This document shows positions 1 through 7,916 of a stretch of 22,963 nucleotides of DNA, one piece after another (position 1 is the first letter of the stretch; every line of letters begins with the position of its first letter). A program made the translations under genes and the position numbers. This DNA comes from an uncultured Methanobrevibacter sp. (lineage in GTDB: Archaea > Methanobacteriota > Methanobacteria > Methanobacteriales > Methanobacteriaceae): contig CADBMS010000062.1 in the NCBI GenBank assembly GCA_902795935.1, positions 1 through 22,963 of the forward strand. The letters are read 5' to 3'. The notes beneath the pieces are model-generated. The model had not been told where the DNA came from. It ran no database searches and saw only the letters and a list, made by a program, of their open reading frames with translations.

Positions 1-194
1 AAATCTTCGAGATATTCTAACCCTGCATTACCAATGGTTTTATAAGAAACTCCTGATACTTGAGCAGAACTAATATCTACTAATTTTTCAGCGTTATAAA
101 TATCTCCAAGAGCAACTAAAATTTCCATATTTTTTTGAATAGTTTCTCCCATCTCTCCTTGTAGCATTCGTTCTTCTTCTTTTGTTAAAAACAT
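1..194 (-). CDS. Aconitase X large subunit (probable phosphomevalonate dehydratase large subunit), partial
   Basis: Only the N-terminal 64 residues are in the window; the gene runs off the left edge. The translation begins MFLTKEEERML and continues with EILVALGDIYNAE and SAQVSGVSYKTIG, which I recognise as the N-terminus of the DUF521/aconitase X family. In archaea the family member with its small subunit dehydrates 5-phosphomevalonate in the modified mevalonate pathway that supplies isoprenoid lipid precursors; assigning that role here is inference. The ATG is preceded by AGGA with an 8-base spacer. The gene follows the RecJ-like gene by 54 bases on the same strand, so it is probably the next gene of that operon. 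The iron-sulfur ligands and the small subunit lie outside the window. A hydroxyproline-related aconitase X is less likely in an archaeon. Confidence 0.85.
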   Translation of the reverse strand, partial: MFLTKEEERMLQGEMGETIQKNMEILVALGDIYNAEKLVDISSAQVSGVSYKTIGNAGLEYLED

Positions 195-248
195 AAAATA
201 AATCCTATATTTTTTTAAAAAAAATAAAAAAATAAATAGTTAATTAAA

Positions 249-1604
249 TTAACCATTTATTTGATGTCTTATGATATCATTCATGATATTCAAAAAGTTG
301 TCCATGTATTTATATTCAATCATAGCACCAGCAGCAATATCATGACCTCCACCAGTACCATTAAAATTACTTGAAGCATCATCTAATGCCTGACCTAAGT
401 TAACACCACATTTAACCATATCTTGTGTGGTACGACCAGAAATTTTAACCATATTGTCCATTCTAGAAAATGATAATAATGGTAATTTTGGATTAATAGT
501 TTCCATTGAAAGAGCAATACTTCCAATAGTTCCTAAAACATTTTTTCTAGGTTTTTTATCAGTATAAATATACTGGAGATTTTCCATAGTAATGGAACCT
601 TCTTTTCTAATCCATTCTAAACCTTCAACAAGATTTAGAGTGTATTTTCTTTGAATATCTAATGCATTATCTAATGCTTCGTTTTTTTCACCTAAGCATA
701 ATCCTAATGCTAAACCAAATTTTTTGTTTTTACCACATGCATCAAGTATACGTGAATACTCTTCAATATTACGTAATGATGAAACTTGTTTTGGTGAACT
801 ATAAATATTTGAAAATATTTCTGGATTTAATTCAATAAGAGCATCTTTTAAAATATCTCGTTCTTCTTCACCAAGATCTGAGAATTTTATACCATATGAA
901 ACTCCTATACGTTCTAAAAATGCTTGTGATGCTTCTAGATTACCTGTTAGTTCTGGTATTATTGGGTTGAATGTATAAGCTAATGATTTATATAATGGTT
1001 CTTCGGCTTTTGATGCAATTTTAAGTCCTTGGTGTATTTCTATATTTCCATCTTTGACTCCTTCATCTTCAATAAGTTTGTTAATACTTATAAATTCTGA
1101 ATTGTATTGCATGTCTCCAAATGCGCCTGCTAGAGCCATCCATGCAAGTGATTGTTTTTTTAGCCCTCTAACTGTGAGGTATGTTACTCCAGAAGCACTG
1201 ACTTCTTTACTTCCATCTACTCCAAATAAATGTGGATTTACATGGGTAATATTGCTATCAGTATCGTATTTCATTGGTTGATGATGATCGGATATAATAA
1301 CATCGCCTTTGATTTTAGAAATTGAATCTAAGTAGGCACTACCCATATCACAAAAAAAGAAAAGTTTGTATTTTTCCTTGATTAGTTTTTGAATAAAATT
1401 TTCTTGTAATCTAGGAACTATAGTTATATGATATTGTCCGTTTTCTTCTGATATTGCATTAGCTATGATGCCTGCAGCTGATAGGCCGTCGGCATCATGA
1501 TGTGAAATGATTCTAACAACATTTTCTTTTTCCAAATTCTCATTTAGAACTTGGCAAGCTTCATCAGCCCTATTTAACAAGGAGTGCTGCTTGTTGCGGG
1601 TCAT
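249..1604 (-). CDS. RecJ-like DHH/DHHA1 phosphoesterase (single-strand nuclease family)
   Basis: A 451-residue protein of the archaeal RecJ-like family, which includes the GINS-associated nuclease of Thermococcus and RecJ proteins degrading single-stranded DNA or RNA. The metal-binding motifs are intact: SHHDADG at about residues 34-40, CDMG at 85-88, SDHHQP at 105-110 and a further Asp in GAFGDMQ near 164. The C-terminal DHHA1 substrate-binding motif GGGHDIAAGA is at about 418-427. The start lies inside the 3' end of rpsO (35-base overlap) and is preceded by a GGAGAT ribosome site with short spacing; residues 9-20 already resemble the family N-terminus, so a much later start is unlikely. Linkage to uS15 is common in archaea and suggests co-expression with translation genes. 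Whether this copy binds GINS, acts in tRNA or RNA decay, or both, cannot be told from sequence. Confidence 0.9.
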   Translation of the reverse strand: MTRNKQHSLLNRADEACQVLNENLEKENVVRIISHHDADGLSAAGIIANAISEENGQYHITIVPRLQENFIQKLIKEKYKLFFFCDMGSAYLDSISKIKGDVIISDHHQPMKYDTDSNITHVNPHLFGVDGSKEVSASGVTYLTVRGLKKQSLAWMALAGAFGDMQYNSEFISINKLIEDEGVKDGNIEIHQGLKIASKAEEPLYKSLAYTFNPIIPELTGNLEASQAFLERIGVSYGIKFSDLGEEERDILKDALIELNPEIFSNIYSSPKQVSSLRNIEEYSRILDACGKNKKFGLALGLCLGEKNEALDNALDIQRKYTLNLVEGLEWIRKEGSITMENLQYIYTDKKPRKNVLGTIGSIALSMETINPKLPLLSFSRMDNMVKISGRTTQDMVKCGVNLGQALDDASSNFNGTGGGHDIAAGAMIEYKYMDNFLNIMNDIIRHQING

Positions 1605-1971
1605 ATCTCCATCCTTCTGGCATTACTCCTTCGCGTACATAGTATTTACCAAGGCGACGAATTTGTGATTCTGTAACCACTAATCCCCGTTTGGTGTGGA
1701 GATCTTTAGGGTTTTCTTCTAGATGGTCTCTTATGTTTACTGCTTTTCTAATTAAGTTCATTAAATCTTCTGGGTATTCATCAGCTTGACCATTTTCTTT
1801 TAATATTTGTGTAATTTTTTTATCGGTTGCATCTTTTACACTAGGAATTCCGTGTTGATCCCTTAGGATGATACCAATTTTACTTGCACTATTTCCTTCT
1901 TTTTTTAATTTTAATATTAATTCTTCAATTTCTTTTGGGGATTGTACTACCCATTCAGGTTTGTTTGCCAT
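1570..1971 (-). CDS. rpsO: Small ribosomal subunit protein uS15
   Basis: A 133-residue archaeal-type uS15 that binds 16S rRNA in the platform of the 30S subunit. It has the archaeal N-terminal extension (MANKPEWVVQSPKEIEELI) followed by the conserved three-helix core, with HLEENPKDLHTKRGL at about residues 83-97 and ESQIRRLGKYYV at about 101-112. The length is normal for archaeal S15. The ATG has a GAGG site upstream. It sits 95 bases after the XTP pyrophosphatase gene and its last 35 bases are shared with the RecJ-like gene. No sign of disruption. Confidence 0.96.
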   Translation of the reverse strand: MANKPEWVVQSPKEIEELILKLKKEGNSASKIGIILRDQHGIPSVKDATDKKITQILKENGQADEYPEDLMNLIRKAVNIRDHLEENPKDLHTKRGLVVTESQIRRLGKYYVREGVMPEGWRYDPQQAALLVK

Positions 1972-2066
1972 AATTTAGCCTCTTTATTTTTTTAATGAAA
2001 TATTTTAATAATAAACTCAGTGTTATCATTTATTGTATAATCCATTAATTTTTGGAATTTTAGATT

Positions 2067-2627
2067 TTATTTAGAGTTTTCACTAATTAACCAGTTAGCA
2101 AATTGTTCTAATGATTTTTGTCTATGTGAAAATTTATTTTTTTCATTTAATCCTAATTCTCCAAATGTTTTATCACTGTCTTTTGGATAGAATAATGAAT
2201 CAAATGCAAAACCTTGATTTCCTTTCTCTTCTGTGGAAATATGTCCTGGGACTTTACCTAAAAAAATCTTGGGTTCGGAATTGGGGGCGCTGTACCCAAT
2301 AACCGACCTGAATTCGGCATATCGGTCTGTAACATTTTCCATGAGCTTAAGTATTCCTGCATTTCCTATTGTATCTTGGACATATGATGAATATGTTCCT
2401 GGAAACCAGTTTAGTGCTCTTATAAACAGTCCTGCATCTTCAACAATAACAGGTTTATTCAGTTTTTTGACAACATGTTTTGCGCCGAACCTAGCAACTT
2501 CTTCAAGTGTTCCTTGTAGTTCAGGATAGCCAGGGTTTGCATGTTTTAGTTCAATGTCAAATTTCTGAAAAATTTTTTCTGCTTCTTTTATTTTGTGTTT
2601 GTTACTAGTAATAAATGTTACTATCAT
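2067..2627 (-). CDS. XTP/dITP diphosphatase (RdgB/HAM1 family)
   Basis: A 186-residue member of the ITPase/HAM1 family, which hydrolyses XTP, ITP and dITP to monophosphates and so removes deaminated purines from the nucleotide pool. The N-terminal substrate-loop motif FITSNKHK is at residues 5-12, the catalytic-acid segment VEDAGLFIRAL at 62-72 (Asp64), PGTYS at 76-80, the base-recognition segment GFAFDSLFYP at about 139-148, and the SHRQ motif at 167-170. Length is typical. The ATG follows an AGGAG site with a rather long spacer of about 10 bases. It lies 33 bases downstream of kae1-bud32, a pairing frequent in archaea, and is most likely co-transcribed with it. Confidence 0.95.
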   Translation of the reverse strand: MIVTFITSNKHKIKEAEKIFQKFDIELKHANPGYPELQGTLEEVARFGAKHVVKKLNKPVIVEDAGLFIRALNWFPGTYSSYVQDTIGNAGILKLMENVTDRYAEFRSVIGYSAPNSEPKIFLGKVPGHISTEEKGNQGFAFDSLFYPKDSDKTFGELGLNEKNKFSHRQKSLEQFANWLISENSK

Positions 2628-2660
2628 AGTATATTAAGCTCCTGTATTTTTGTTTAATCA

Positions 2661-4289
2661 TTATATATATCTGCCACGGTCTTGTATTTCCTTTATTTTT
2701 TCATCTATTTTTATTGGATTTGTTTTTTTGTATCCTTTAATGATATTTTCAAAGTATTTTTCTGATATTGAATTATTAGTGCTGTTTAATGATTTTTTTA
2801 GAACTAAAAGATCTACTCCATAATCTTCTATCAAATTTGAGTATTTTCCTAGTCCAAAGTCTATGAATATTATTTCATTGTTATCTACTATGATATTTGA
2901 ACTTGTGAGATCTCCATGAATTATTTCGAGTTTATGCATATTAGCAATATTTTTTCCTATGTTTTCGCAAATACTTTCTATTAAATTACTAGGTGATGTA
3001 TTTAAAATATCTTTTAAACTTTTTCCTTTAATTTTCTGCATCGTTATTGTGTAATTATCAAGGTCAATATCAAATAGATATGGTGTTTTTATTCCACTAT
3101 CCTTAACGTGAGATAATAAACGTGCCTCTTTTTTAGTTCGATACTTTCTAAGCATAACATCAATTTCATTTATACGATAACTTTTAGAAATTCTTTTTTT
3201 AACAATACATTCCTCATCTAACCATGAAGATTCATATATATTTGCTTCAGCTCCTTTCTCCATCATATAATCTGGTAATTTCAATTTTTTATTTGAATTA
3301 TGCATCCATGGAACATCAACTTGATCTGTTCGGTATCGTTGTATAACATTAGTATCTTCAATCAAATCAGAACCATTATAATCATAAATTAACTGGCCCA
3401 TCCAAGCAATCATTGCTCCATTATCTCCACAATATTTTATAGGAGGTATATAAAAATCAGCATAATGTTCTTTAGCCATAATAGAAACCATTTCTCTTAA
3501 ACGGTTATTTGCTGCTACTCCTCCACACAGCATAACTTCATTTTTTTTAGTGTGTGATAGAACTCTTTCTGCTACTTCAACTGTCATTGCAAATGCAGTT
3601 TCTTGTAAACTATAACACACATCTTCAATATTTGATCCTTTTTCTAATTTTCGCTCTGCAGAAGTTAATAGTCCTGAAAATGATAAATCCATTCCTTTAA
3701 CAGTATAAGGTAATTTAATATATTTATTTGCATTTTTTGATAATTCTTCTATTTTAGGGCCGCCAGGATGTCCTAAACCAGAATTTCTACTAAATTGATC
3801 TAACATGTTTCCTATTGCAATATCTAATGTTTCACCAAATACTCTGTATCTTCCATCTTCATAAGCTATAACTTGACTATTACCTCCACTAGTATAAAGT
3901 GTAACTGGATCTTTTGCGCCTGTGGTTAATTTTCCAATTTCAATATGTCCTATGCAATGGTTAACTCCAATTATTGGAACATTTAACGATAATGCAAGAG
4001 TTCTTGCTGCAGTGGCCACGGTACGTAATGCGGGACCTAAACCTGGGCCTTTGGAAAATGAAATAAGATCTATCTGATTTAAATTTATATTTGCTGTTTT
4101 CACTGCTTTTTTAATTAATAATGGAATGTTCTTTGCGTGGTGTTCTGCAGCTTCTCTAGGATGTATTCCTCCTTTTTCAGGAATTAAGGGGTTTCCTTCA
4201 GAAGCTAATATTTTTCCATTTTGAGTAACTAATCCTACTCCTGTTTTTTCAGCTGTTCCTTCAATACCTAAACAAATTCGTTTTGTCAT
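2661..4289 (-). CDS. KEOPS fusion: Kae1 (t6A synthase) joined to Bud32 kinase/ATPase
   Basis: A 542-residue natural fusion of two KEOPS subunits that install N6-threonylcarbamoyl on A37 of ANN-decoding tRNAs. The Kae1 part (about 1-330) has the ASKHA fold with CLGIEGTAEKTGVGL at 6-20, the metal ligands His111 and His115 in NHCIGHIE, TSGGNSQV at 133-140, GGVAANNRLRE at 256-266 and Asp289 in YCGDNGAM. The Bud32 part (about 340-542) has GAEANIYE, an invariant-Lys region IVKKR near 362-366, HGDLTSSN with Asp460 and Asn465, the DFG at 477-479, and the typical C-terminal RGRY tail. The fusion is well known in Methanocaldococcus and related euryarchaea. The ATG follows AGGA by roughly ten bases. It appears to head the operon continuing to the left edge. 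Confidence 0.97.
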   Translation of the reverse strand: MTKRICLGIEGTAEKTGVGLVTQNGKILASEGNPLIPEKGGIHPREAAEHHAKNIPLLIKKAVKTANINLNQIDLISFSKGPGLGPALRTVATAARTLALSLNVPIIGVNHCIGHIEIGKLTTGAKDPVTLYTSGGNSQVIAYEDGRYRVFGETLDIAIGNMLDQFSRNSGLGHPGGPKIEELSKNANKYIKLPYTVKGMDLSFSGLLTSAERKLEKGSNIEDVCYSLQETAFAMTVEVAERVLSHTKKNEVMLCGGVAANNRLREMVSIMAKEHYADFYIPPIKYCGDNGAMIAWMGQLIYDYNGSDLIEDTNVIQRYRTDQVDVPWMHNSNKKLKLPDYMMEKGAEANIYESSWLDEECIVKKRISKSYRINEIDVMLRKYRTKKEARLLSHVKDSGIKTPYLFDIDLDNYTITMQKIKGKSLKDILNTSPSNLIESICENIGKNIANMHKLEIIHGDLTSSNIIVDNNEIIFIDFGLGKYSNLIEDYGVDLLVLKKSLNSTNNSISEKYFENIIKGYKKTNPIKIDEKIKEIQDRGRYI

Positions 4290-4499
4290 TTTTGTAATGT
4301 TCCTTATTTTTATTATATATTAATTTCTTTTTGTAAGAATTTTATTAATGTTTTTTATTTACTTTTTATTCTAGTTAACCTACTAGTTTATATTATATTA
4401 AGTTAATATTACTTTAGTTAATAGTATTATAATTCAAATAACATTGATTTATTTCAGGAATACTTAAAACTACTAAAAAATTCAATACTGGTGAAAAGA
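4290..4499. promoter_or_regulatory. Divergent promoter region between kae1-bud32 and the CobT-like gene
   Basis: A 210-base, almost pure A+T stretch separates two divergent genes. TATA-like elements are visible near 4385-4402 (TTTATATTATATTA, usable in either direction) and near 4312-4320 for the minus strand. The hexamer AGTTAA recurs near 4373, 4401 and 4418, possibly an operator but possibly chance in such AT-rich DNA. No riboswitch-like structure was seen. Assignments are by eye only. Confidence 0.4.
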
Positions 4500-5549
4500 A
4501 TGAATAATATAAAAACATATGGCTCTAATGAATTCCTAAAAAAAATAGAAAATAAAAAATCAACATTCATTTGTGTACTTGCAACAACAGAAACTGCAGA
4601 AATAGAAGGAATAACATGTGCGGGAGCAAGTTCAAAATTAATGAAATACACTCCACCTGCAGATGCAGAATTAATTCAAGTTGGAATGCCGTTATCTCTA
4701 CCTGAAATACCACAAACACCTGGTGCAACAGCACCAACACCGGGAATAATAACTAAAGCAGCACTAAAATTATCAAATATGCCTTTCATAGCTGTTAGTG
4801 CTGGTTGTGAAATAACACCTCAAATACCATATGTAGAATTAGGTGGAAAACCAGGAAAAGATATAAGAACTGGAAATGCAGTAGAAAACCCAGAACAAAT
4901 TTATAATAATGCAAAATTATTTGCAGAAAATTATTCTAAAATAACAGAACATATAATAATAGGAGAAAGCACACCTGCGGGAACAACAACAGCATTAGGA
5001 GTACTAACTGCATTAGGATATAATGTAAAAAATAAGATAAGTGGAACCCTAATAGAAAACCCCCATGAACTCAAAAATAAAGTAGTAGCAGAAGGACTAA
5101 AAAATTCAGGATTAAAAATTGGTGAATTAAAATCTCCATTTGATGCAGTAAAAGCAGTAGGTGATCCAATGATTCCAACATTAGCCGGATTAGTTATGGG
5201 AAGTGAAGTACCAGTAACATTAGCTGGAGGAACTCAAATGACTGCTGTATGTGCATTAATAAAAGCAATAAAACCTGAATTTGATTTTTCTAATATGTGT
5301 ATAGCTACAACAAGTTATGTAGCTGAAGATGAAAACTCTAATATTCATGATATAATCTCACAAATTGGGGATATAACATTATTTGCTTCAAATCCACATT
5401 TTGAAAAATCAACAAATGAAGGATTAAAAACATATGCAACAGGTTCAGCAAAAGAAGGAGTAGGGGCGGGTGGAGTATTAATGCATGCATTATTAAAAGG
5501 TATAAGTCTTGATGTCTTAATAAAAGAAATAGAAACAATGCTGGAATAA
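4500..5549 (+). CDS. CobT-like protein, archaeal UPF0284 / nicotinate-nucleotide phosphoribosyltransferase family
   Basis: A 349-residue protein of the archaeal family related to CobT, the enzyme that activates the lower-ligand base of cobamides by transferring phosphoribose from nicotinate mononucleotide. Recognisable segments are QVGMPLSLPEIPQTPGATAP, the ESTPAGTTTALGVLTALGY segment, DAVKAVGDPMIPTLAG, TLAGGTQMTAV and a glycine-rich end TGSAKEGVGAGG. The reaction fits a methanogen, which needs cobamide for methyl-transfer enzymes, but the archaeal family is less well characterised than bacterial CobT. I start at the ATG, not the GTG nine bases earlier, because that GTG lies inside GGTGA, a good ribosome site six bases from the ATG. 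It stands alone and is transcribed divergently from kae1-bud32. Confidence 0.85.
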   Translation: MNNIKTYGSNEFLKKIENKKSTFICVLATTETAEIEGITCAGASSKLMKYTPPADAELIQVGMPLSLPEIPQTPGATAPTPGIITKAALKLSNMPFIAVSAGCEITPQIPYVELGGKPGKDIRTGNAVENPEQIYNNAKLFAENYSKITEHIIIGESTPAGTTTALGVLTALGYNVKNKISGTLIENPHELKNKVVAEGLKNSGLKIGELKSPFDAVKAVGDPMIPTLAGLVMGSEVPVTLAGGTQMTAVCALIKAIKPEFDFSNMCIATTSYVAEDENSNIHDIISQIGDITLFASNPHFEKSTNEGLKTYATGSAKEGVGAGGVLMHALLKGISLDVLIKEIETMLE

Positions 5550-5567
5550 ACTTATAATTAAATAAAA

Positions 5568-5577
5568 TTTTTTTTTT
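5568..5577 (+). terminator. Oligo-T terminator after the CobT-like gene
   Basis: A run of ten T residues begins 19 bases after the CobT-like stop codon, in the short gap between two convergent genes. Archaeal RNA polymerase terminates at such runs without needing a hairpin. No clear stem precedes it. Confidence 0.6.
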
Positions 5578-5595
5578 AAAAATTAATGAGTTATT

Positions 5596-6432
5596 TTAGA
5601 ATATAATGCTTGAAATAATGGCTATTGCTCCAATAAACCAACAATAATAAGCAAACACTTTTAAACTCTTACTTTGAATCAAATTCATGACAACTTTAAT
5701 AGCAAAATAACCTGAAATTGCTGCTGCTAAAAATCCACCAATCAAAGCACCAATATTCATATCAATAGATCCAATATCTTTAATTTGAAGTAGTGCAGCA
5801 CCAGTAACAGCAGGTATTGATAATAAAAAACTGTATTTTGCAACTAAATCTCTTTTTAAACCTAAAAATAATCCTGTAGCAATAGTAGAACCAGATCTAG
5901 AAATTCCAGGTAAAATAGCAAAAGCTTGAGCTAATCCAATAATTAAAGAATCTTTAAGAGTTAATTTATCAATTCCGTGCCTAAGACGTTCTTCAACTTG
6001 TGAAGCCCTCCATTCGGAAAAATAAAGTAAGCAACCAGTAATAAGTAAGAATAAACCAACCATTAAAACACTACTAAATGCAATTTCAATATAATCCTTT
6101 AATAAAATTCCCACAACGCCTGCAGGGATATTGCCAATAATCAGCAACCATGCTAATTTTTTATAATCATCTTTCCTTATTTCTGGAACTAATCCTCCTT
6201 TAGGAATATCTGATAAACTACTAAAGAAAGCTTTAATAATTTTAACAATATCGTCCCAAAAACATATAAAAATTGCAACCAATGTTCCAACATGCAGTAT
6301 TGTATCAAATACTAAACTAGATTCAGAACCCAATAATTGGGGCATTAAAACTAAATGTCCTGAACTACTAATAGGTAAAAATTCAGTTAATCCTTGAACT
6401 AATCCAATAATAATTGCATGTGTTATATCCAA
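5596..6432 (-). CDS. uppP: Undecaprenyl-diphosphatase, UppP/BacA family
   Basis: A 278-residue integral membrane phosphatase that recycles polyprenyl diphosphate to the monophosphate carrier used for cell-wall and glycan export, plausibly for pseudomurein or surface glycans here. Both signature motifs are intact: GLTEFLPISSSGH at residues 14-26 with the catalytic Glu17, and ILPGISRSGST at 173-183 with Arg179. The rest is a series of hydrophobic membrane spans, and the length is typical. The start is TTG: a very strong AAGGAGG site sits eight bases ahead of it and overlaps the stop codon of ilvE, so the two genes are almost certainly one transcript. Confidence 0.95.
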   Translation of the reverse strand: MDITHAIIIGLVQGLTEFLPISSSGHLVLMPQLLGSESSLVFDTILHVGTLVAIFICFWDDIVKIIKAFFSSLSDIPKGGLVPEIRKDDYKKLAWLLIIGNIPAGVVGILLKDYIEIAFSSVLMVGLFLLITGCLLYFSEWRASQVEERLRHGIDKLTLKDSLIIGLAQAFAILPGISRSGSTIATGLFLGLKRDLVAKYSFLLSIPAVTGAALLQIKDIGSIDMNIGALIGGFLAAAISGYFAIKVVMNLIQSKSLKVFAYYCWFIGAIAIISSIIF

Positions 6433-6445
6433 AAAATTATCCTCC

Positions 6446-7366
6446 TTAGATATAAGTTAACCAATTGTATTTATCTTCAATTTTACCTTCAATAATATCA
6501 AATAAAGTAGTTTGTAATTCTTTAGCTACAGGGCCACGTTTGCCTTCACCAACAGTTATTTTATCAATTGAACTAATTGGAGTTAATTCAGCAGCAGTAC
6601 CACTGAAAAATACTTCATCAACAGTATATAACATTTCACGTGGAATGCCTTGTTCAATAACTTCATAACCTAAATCTTTAGCAATAGTAATAAGAGTATC
6701 ACGGGTTATTCCTTTAAGAATGGATGATGAAAGAGTTGGTGTATAAATTTTACCATCATCTACTAAAAAGATGTTTTCTCCACTACCTTCACTAACTAAT
6801 CCTTGATAATCTAATCTAATGCCTTCATCATAACCATTTGCAATAGATTCCATTTTAACAAGTTGTGAATTCATATAATTTGAACCTGCTTTAGCCATAC
6901 TTGGCATAGTATCTGGAGCCATACATCTCCAAGAAGACACACCAACACTAACTCCTTTTTCTAAAGCTTCAGGCCCTAAGTATGCTCCCCATTCCCAAGC
7001 TGCAATAACAGTTTCAATTGGACAGTTTAATGGGTTAACACCTAATTCGCCTAAACCCCTATAAATGATAGGTCGAATGTAACAACTTTCTAATTCATTA
7101 ACTCTAACAGTATCAAGAATTCCATTAAAAATTTCTTCGTGAGAATATGAGGGTTCCATTCTATAAATTTTTGCAGAATCAAATAATCTTTTAACATGTT
7201 CTTTTAATCGGAATACTGCCGTACCATTATCATTATGATATGCTCTTATTCCTTCAAAAACACTAGTTCCATAATGTACAACGTGAGATAATACATGTAA
7301 TTTTGCCTGATTCCAGTCGACTAATTCTCCATTCATCCATATTTTTTGTGTTTCATCCCATGCCAT
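6446..7366 (-). CDS. ilvE: Branched-chain amino acid aminotransferase
   Basis: A 306-residue class IV PLP-dependent aminotransferase, the last step of valine, leucine and isoleucine synthesis. Lys159 in MAKAGSNYMNS is the expected Schiff-base lysine, and Glu193 in SEGSGENIF is the conserved PLP-pyridine ligand. HYGTSVFEGIRAY at 31-43 and the C-terminal FFSGTAAELTPI segment also fit BCAT. An ATG three codons upstream (7375) opens the longest frame, but the only ribosome site, AGGA, directly abuts it and stands nine bases from the ATG at 7366, so I chose the latter. TATA-like TATAAAA elements lie near 7395-7415. It is followed by uppP with coupled signals. Confidence 0.95.
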   Translation of the reverse strand: MAWDETQKIWMNGELVDWNQAKLHVLSHVVHYGTSVFEGIRAYHNDNGTAVFRLKEHVKRLFDSAKIYRMEPSYSHEEIFNGILDTVRVNELESCYIRPIIYRGLGELGVNPLNCPIETVIAAWEWGAYLGPEALEKGVSVGVSSWRCMAPDTMPSMAKAGSNYMNSQLVKMESIANGYDEGIRLDYQGLVSEGSGENIFLVDDGKIYTPTLSSSILKGITRDTLITIAKDLGYEVIEQGIPREMLYTVDEVFFSGTAAELTPISSIDKITVGEGKRGPVAKELQTTLFDIIEGKIEDKYNWLTYI

Positions 7367-7516
7367 TTTATTCATTCCTATTTTTAATTAATTATTTTTT
7401 ATAGAATATTTTATATTTATTTTAATTATCTTTAAACTTTATTTTTTTTAGAAGAAAACTGTTATTTATTAGTTGTATGTTAGTATAGCTGTAGTCAAAA
7501 ATTAAATATCAATAGA

Positions 7517-7524
7517 TTTATATA
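7517..7524 (+). promoter_or_regulatory. Box A (TATA) promoter of the tRNA-Val gene
   Basis: TTTATATA is centred about 35 bases before the mature tRNA 5' end. This fits an archaeal box A about 27 bases upstream of a start site a few bases ahead of the tRNA. Confidence 0.6.
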
Positions 7525-7554
7525 CTGCTTCGACTAAATTAGATAATTGTTATA

Positions 7555-7627
<73 letters not shown>

Positions 7628-7641
7628 CTATATAAAAACTA

Positions 7642-7649
7642 TTTTTTTT
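7642..7649 (+). terminator. Oligo-T terminator after tRNA-Val
   Basis: Eight consecutive T residues start 15 bases past the tRNA 3' end, a usual archaeal termination signal. Confidence 0.55.
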
Positions 7650-7677
7650 AAGGATTATTATTTTGGTTATTCTAAAA

Positions 7678-7842
7678 CTATAGTCTTGGACAAAAAATTT
7701 TTTAATTAACTAGTGAATTTATTAACATAATAATTCTATATAACTCTTTAATTAGCTTTAATTTCATAAAAGTTAGAAATTTGAATTTATTTGTTAACAT
7801 AAACAGTTTTATTCATAAAATAATTATTGTCCAGAACTATAA
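7678..7842. repeat. 165-bp segment bounded by imperfect inverted repeats
   Basis: The arm CTATAGTCTTGGACAA at 7678-7693 matches the reverse complement of TTGTCCAGAACTATAA at 7827-7842 at 13 of 16 positions, including the GGACAA block. The inside is A+T-rich and has no ORF. It lies between the tRNA-Val terminator and the 3' end of the Mrr-like gene. It could be a short non-autonomous transposon remnant (MITE-like) or chance. No clear target-site duplication was seen, and the arms do not resemble the ends of the IS630-type remnant at 20027-21401. Confidence 0.35.
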
Positions 7843-7916
7843 ATCCGGGGTTTTAAATTAACATTATTAAGATAGTTAACACTAACTAACAAATAAAAAA
7901 AGTAATTGATTTTTAT

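Noticed and set aside
4290..4499. A cobalamin riboswitch upstream of the CobT-like gene
   Set aside because: No conserved B12-box-like sequence or multi-stem fold is visible, and the stretch is nearly all A+T. Two simple TATA elements explain it better.
7843..7860. A tRNA remnant suggested by the G+C-rich AATCCGGGG
   Set aside because: No matching acceptor or anticodon arm could be found on either side, so it is too short to call.
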